From: SZUA-1535 sp964594175 | GTDB lineage: Archaea > Aenigmatarchaeota > Aenigmatarchaeia > Aenigmatarchaeales > SZUA-1535 | DNA length: 7,408 bases | Assembly (NCBI GenBank): GCA_964594175.1 | Contig: CAZQLM010000043.1 | Coordinates: 1-7,408, forward strand | Reading direction: 5' to 3' | Part shown: in pieces, positions 6,914-7,408 of the stretch | Layout of the letters: every line of letters starts with the position of its first letter | Position numbering within the stretch: position 1 is the stretch's first letter | The notes under the pieces: model-generated | The model's database searches: none | The model's input: only the letters and a program-made list of their open reading frames with translations | What the model was told of the DNA's origin: nothing | Translations under genes and position numbers: made by a program

Positions 6914-7107
6914 TCCAGATCCCTTAGAATCGTTTTATCTATTTTGGTTTCGTTTGCTTTTTCCATCTTTTCTTTGAGTGCATCTATTTCGCGCTGCATT
7001 GTTATAAGCTTTGCCTCAATTTGTGCCAACCTTGTTTTGTGTTCCTGAAACTTTTTGCTTATTTTCTGCACAAGTTCTTTCATAAATTCGTTGAGCTCAT
7101 CGTTCAT
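6910..7107 (-). CDS. small coiled-coil protein, 65 residues, function unknown
   Basis: This short product (MNDELNEF at the N-terminus) is helical and charged, with hydrophobic heptad positions through about residues 8-48 (LVQKISKKF, RLAQIEAKLITM, IDALKEKM). It lacks cysteine and membrane spans. The C-terminal KIDKTILRDLE (55-65) matches the end of the following 94-residue protein at seven of eleven positions, with three more conservative. A TATA-like element about 27 bases upstream of the ATG at 7107 and the ATGA overlap with the next gene support it as a real, first gene of a two-gene operon. Function not recognised. Confidence 0.68.
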   Translation of the reverse strand: MNDELNEFMKELVQKISKKFQEHKTRLAQIEAKLITMQREIDALKEKMEKANETKIDKTILRDLE

Positions 7108-7115
7108 GAGAGAAT

Positions 7116-7122
7116 TTTATAT
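7116..7122 (+). promoter_or_regulatory. TATA/box A-like element of the second membrane glycosyltransferase
   Basis: TTTATAT, identical to the element ahead of the flippase-like gene, is centred 24 bases upstream of the ATG at 7143. No ribosome binding site is seen before the start. Confidence 0.6.
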
Positions 7123-7130
7123 CCTATACA

Positions 7131-7138
7131 TTTATATT
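7131..7138 (-). promoter_or_regulatory. TATA/box A-like element of the coiled-coil operon
   Basis: The minus strand reads AATATAAA, centred about 27 bases upstream of the ATG at 7107. It lies in the 35-base divergent gap opposite the box of the next gene. Confidence 0.5.
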
Positions 7139-7142
7139 AGTT

Positions 7143-7408
7143 ATGATGAAAAAGCATGATATCTTAGCGTTGTTTATCTTGTTTTCGATAATCTGGATTG
7201 TTTCGCTCATAGCGTATTCCGGATTTTACGGAGCAGACGAAAGTGGATATATTTATTTTTCAAGAGATCTTGCCAAAGGTTTAAAAGAATGCTTTCAGAG
7301 CCATAGAATAATTCATCTTTCTTTACTTTCCGTTTTTCCAAGCAAATTTGAAATTGTAAAAATTTATGGATATATCTTTTCGTTTATTCTTATTATATCG
7401 TTTTATTT
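7143..7408 (+). CDS. membrane glycosyltransferase, GT-C type with DE motif, N-terminus only
   Basis: The frame from ATG 7143 (an adjacent in-frame ATG at 7146 is an alternative) stays open to the window edge, giving 88 residues. A hydrophobic first span (about 7-26) is followed by YGADESGYIYFSRDLAKG (29-46). Its Asp-Glu pair directly after TM1 and the aromatic/RD context match the donor-binding loop of GT39/GT83-like enzymes, and parallel PDEGTH...FYRDLF in the GT-C gene at 4090. A second span begins near residue 74. The protein would be expected to have several hundred more residues. It probably uses a polyprenyl-phosphate sugar on the outer membrane face. Because only the first loop is visible, the family call is moderate. 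Confidence 0.7.
   Translation, partial: MMKKHDILALFILFSIIWIVSLIAYSGFYGADESGYIYFSRDLAKGLKECFQSHRIIHLSLLSVFPSKFEIVKIYGYIFSFILIISFY

Overview
The window looks like a piece of an AT-rich archaeal chromosome. No single gene proves this. The strongest sign is that nearly every gene whose start can be judged has a TATA/box A-like element (TTTATAT, TTTTTAT or similar) centred about 24-28 bases upstream of the start codon and no Shine-Dalgarno sequence, which is the pattern of archaeal leaderless transcripts. The protein types (two DUF362 proteins, stand-alone flippase-like membrane protein, GT-C glycosyltransferases with an N-terminal DE motif) fit an archaeon, possibly one with a small genome, but the lineage cannot be named from this sequence.

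Layout, left to right: (1) <1-589, minus: N-terminal two thirds of a UbiA-family prenyltransferase of the polyprenyl-phosphate phosphoribosyltransferase (DPPR synthase) type. (2) 627-1760, plus: DUF362 protein A. (3) 2806-1769, minus: DUF362 protein B, a paralogue of A, converging on it with 8 bases between stop codons. (4) 4052-2769, minus: FAD-dependent amine-oxidase-fold oxidoreductase, overlapping the start of DUF362 B. (5) 4090-5616, plus: GT-C membrane glycosyltransferase. (6) 5654-6616, plus: AglD/LPG-synthase-TM-like flippase-domain membrane protein. (7) 7107-6910 and 6913-6629, minus: two short coiled-coil proteins joined by an ATGA overlap and sharing a C-terminal peptide. (8) 7143->7408, plus: start of a second DE-motif membrane glycosyltransferase. 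There is no gene-free stretch above 37 bases, and I see no RNA gene, CRISPR array, insertion sequence or repeat.

The membrane genes read together as part of a lipid-linked sugar and surface-glycan locus. The UbiA enzyme could make a polyprenyl-phosphate pentose donor, the FAD enzyme could modify the lipid or sugar, the flippase-like protein could help present lipid-linked sugars on the outer face, and the GT-C enzymes could transfer the sugars there. The two DUF362 proteins and the two coiled-coil proteins have no assigned role. Three divergent gene pairs (589/627, 4052/4090, 7107/7143) share almost the same compact design: gaps of 37, 37 and 35 bases holding two facing TATA-like boxes.
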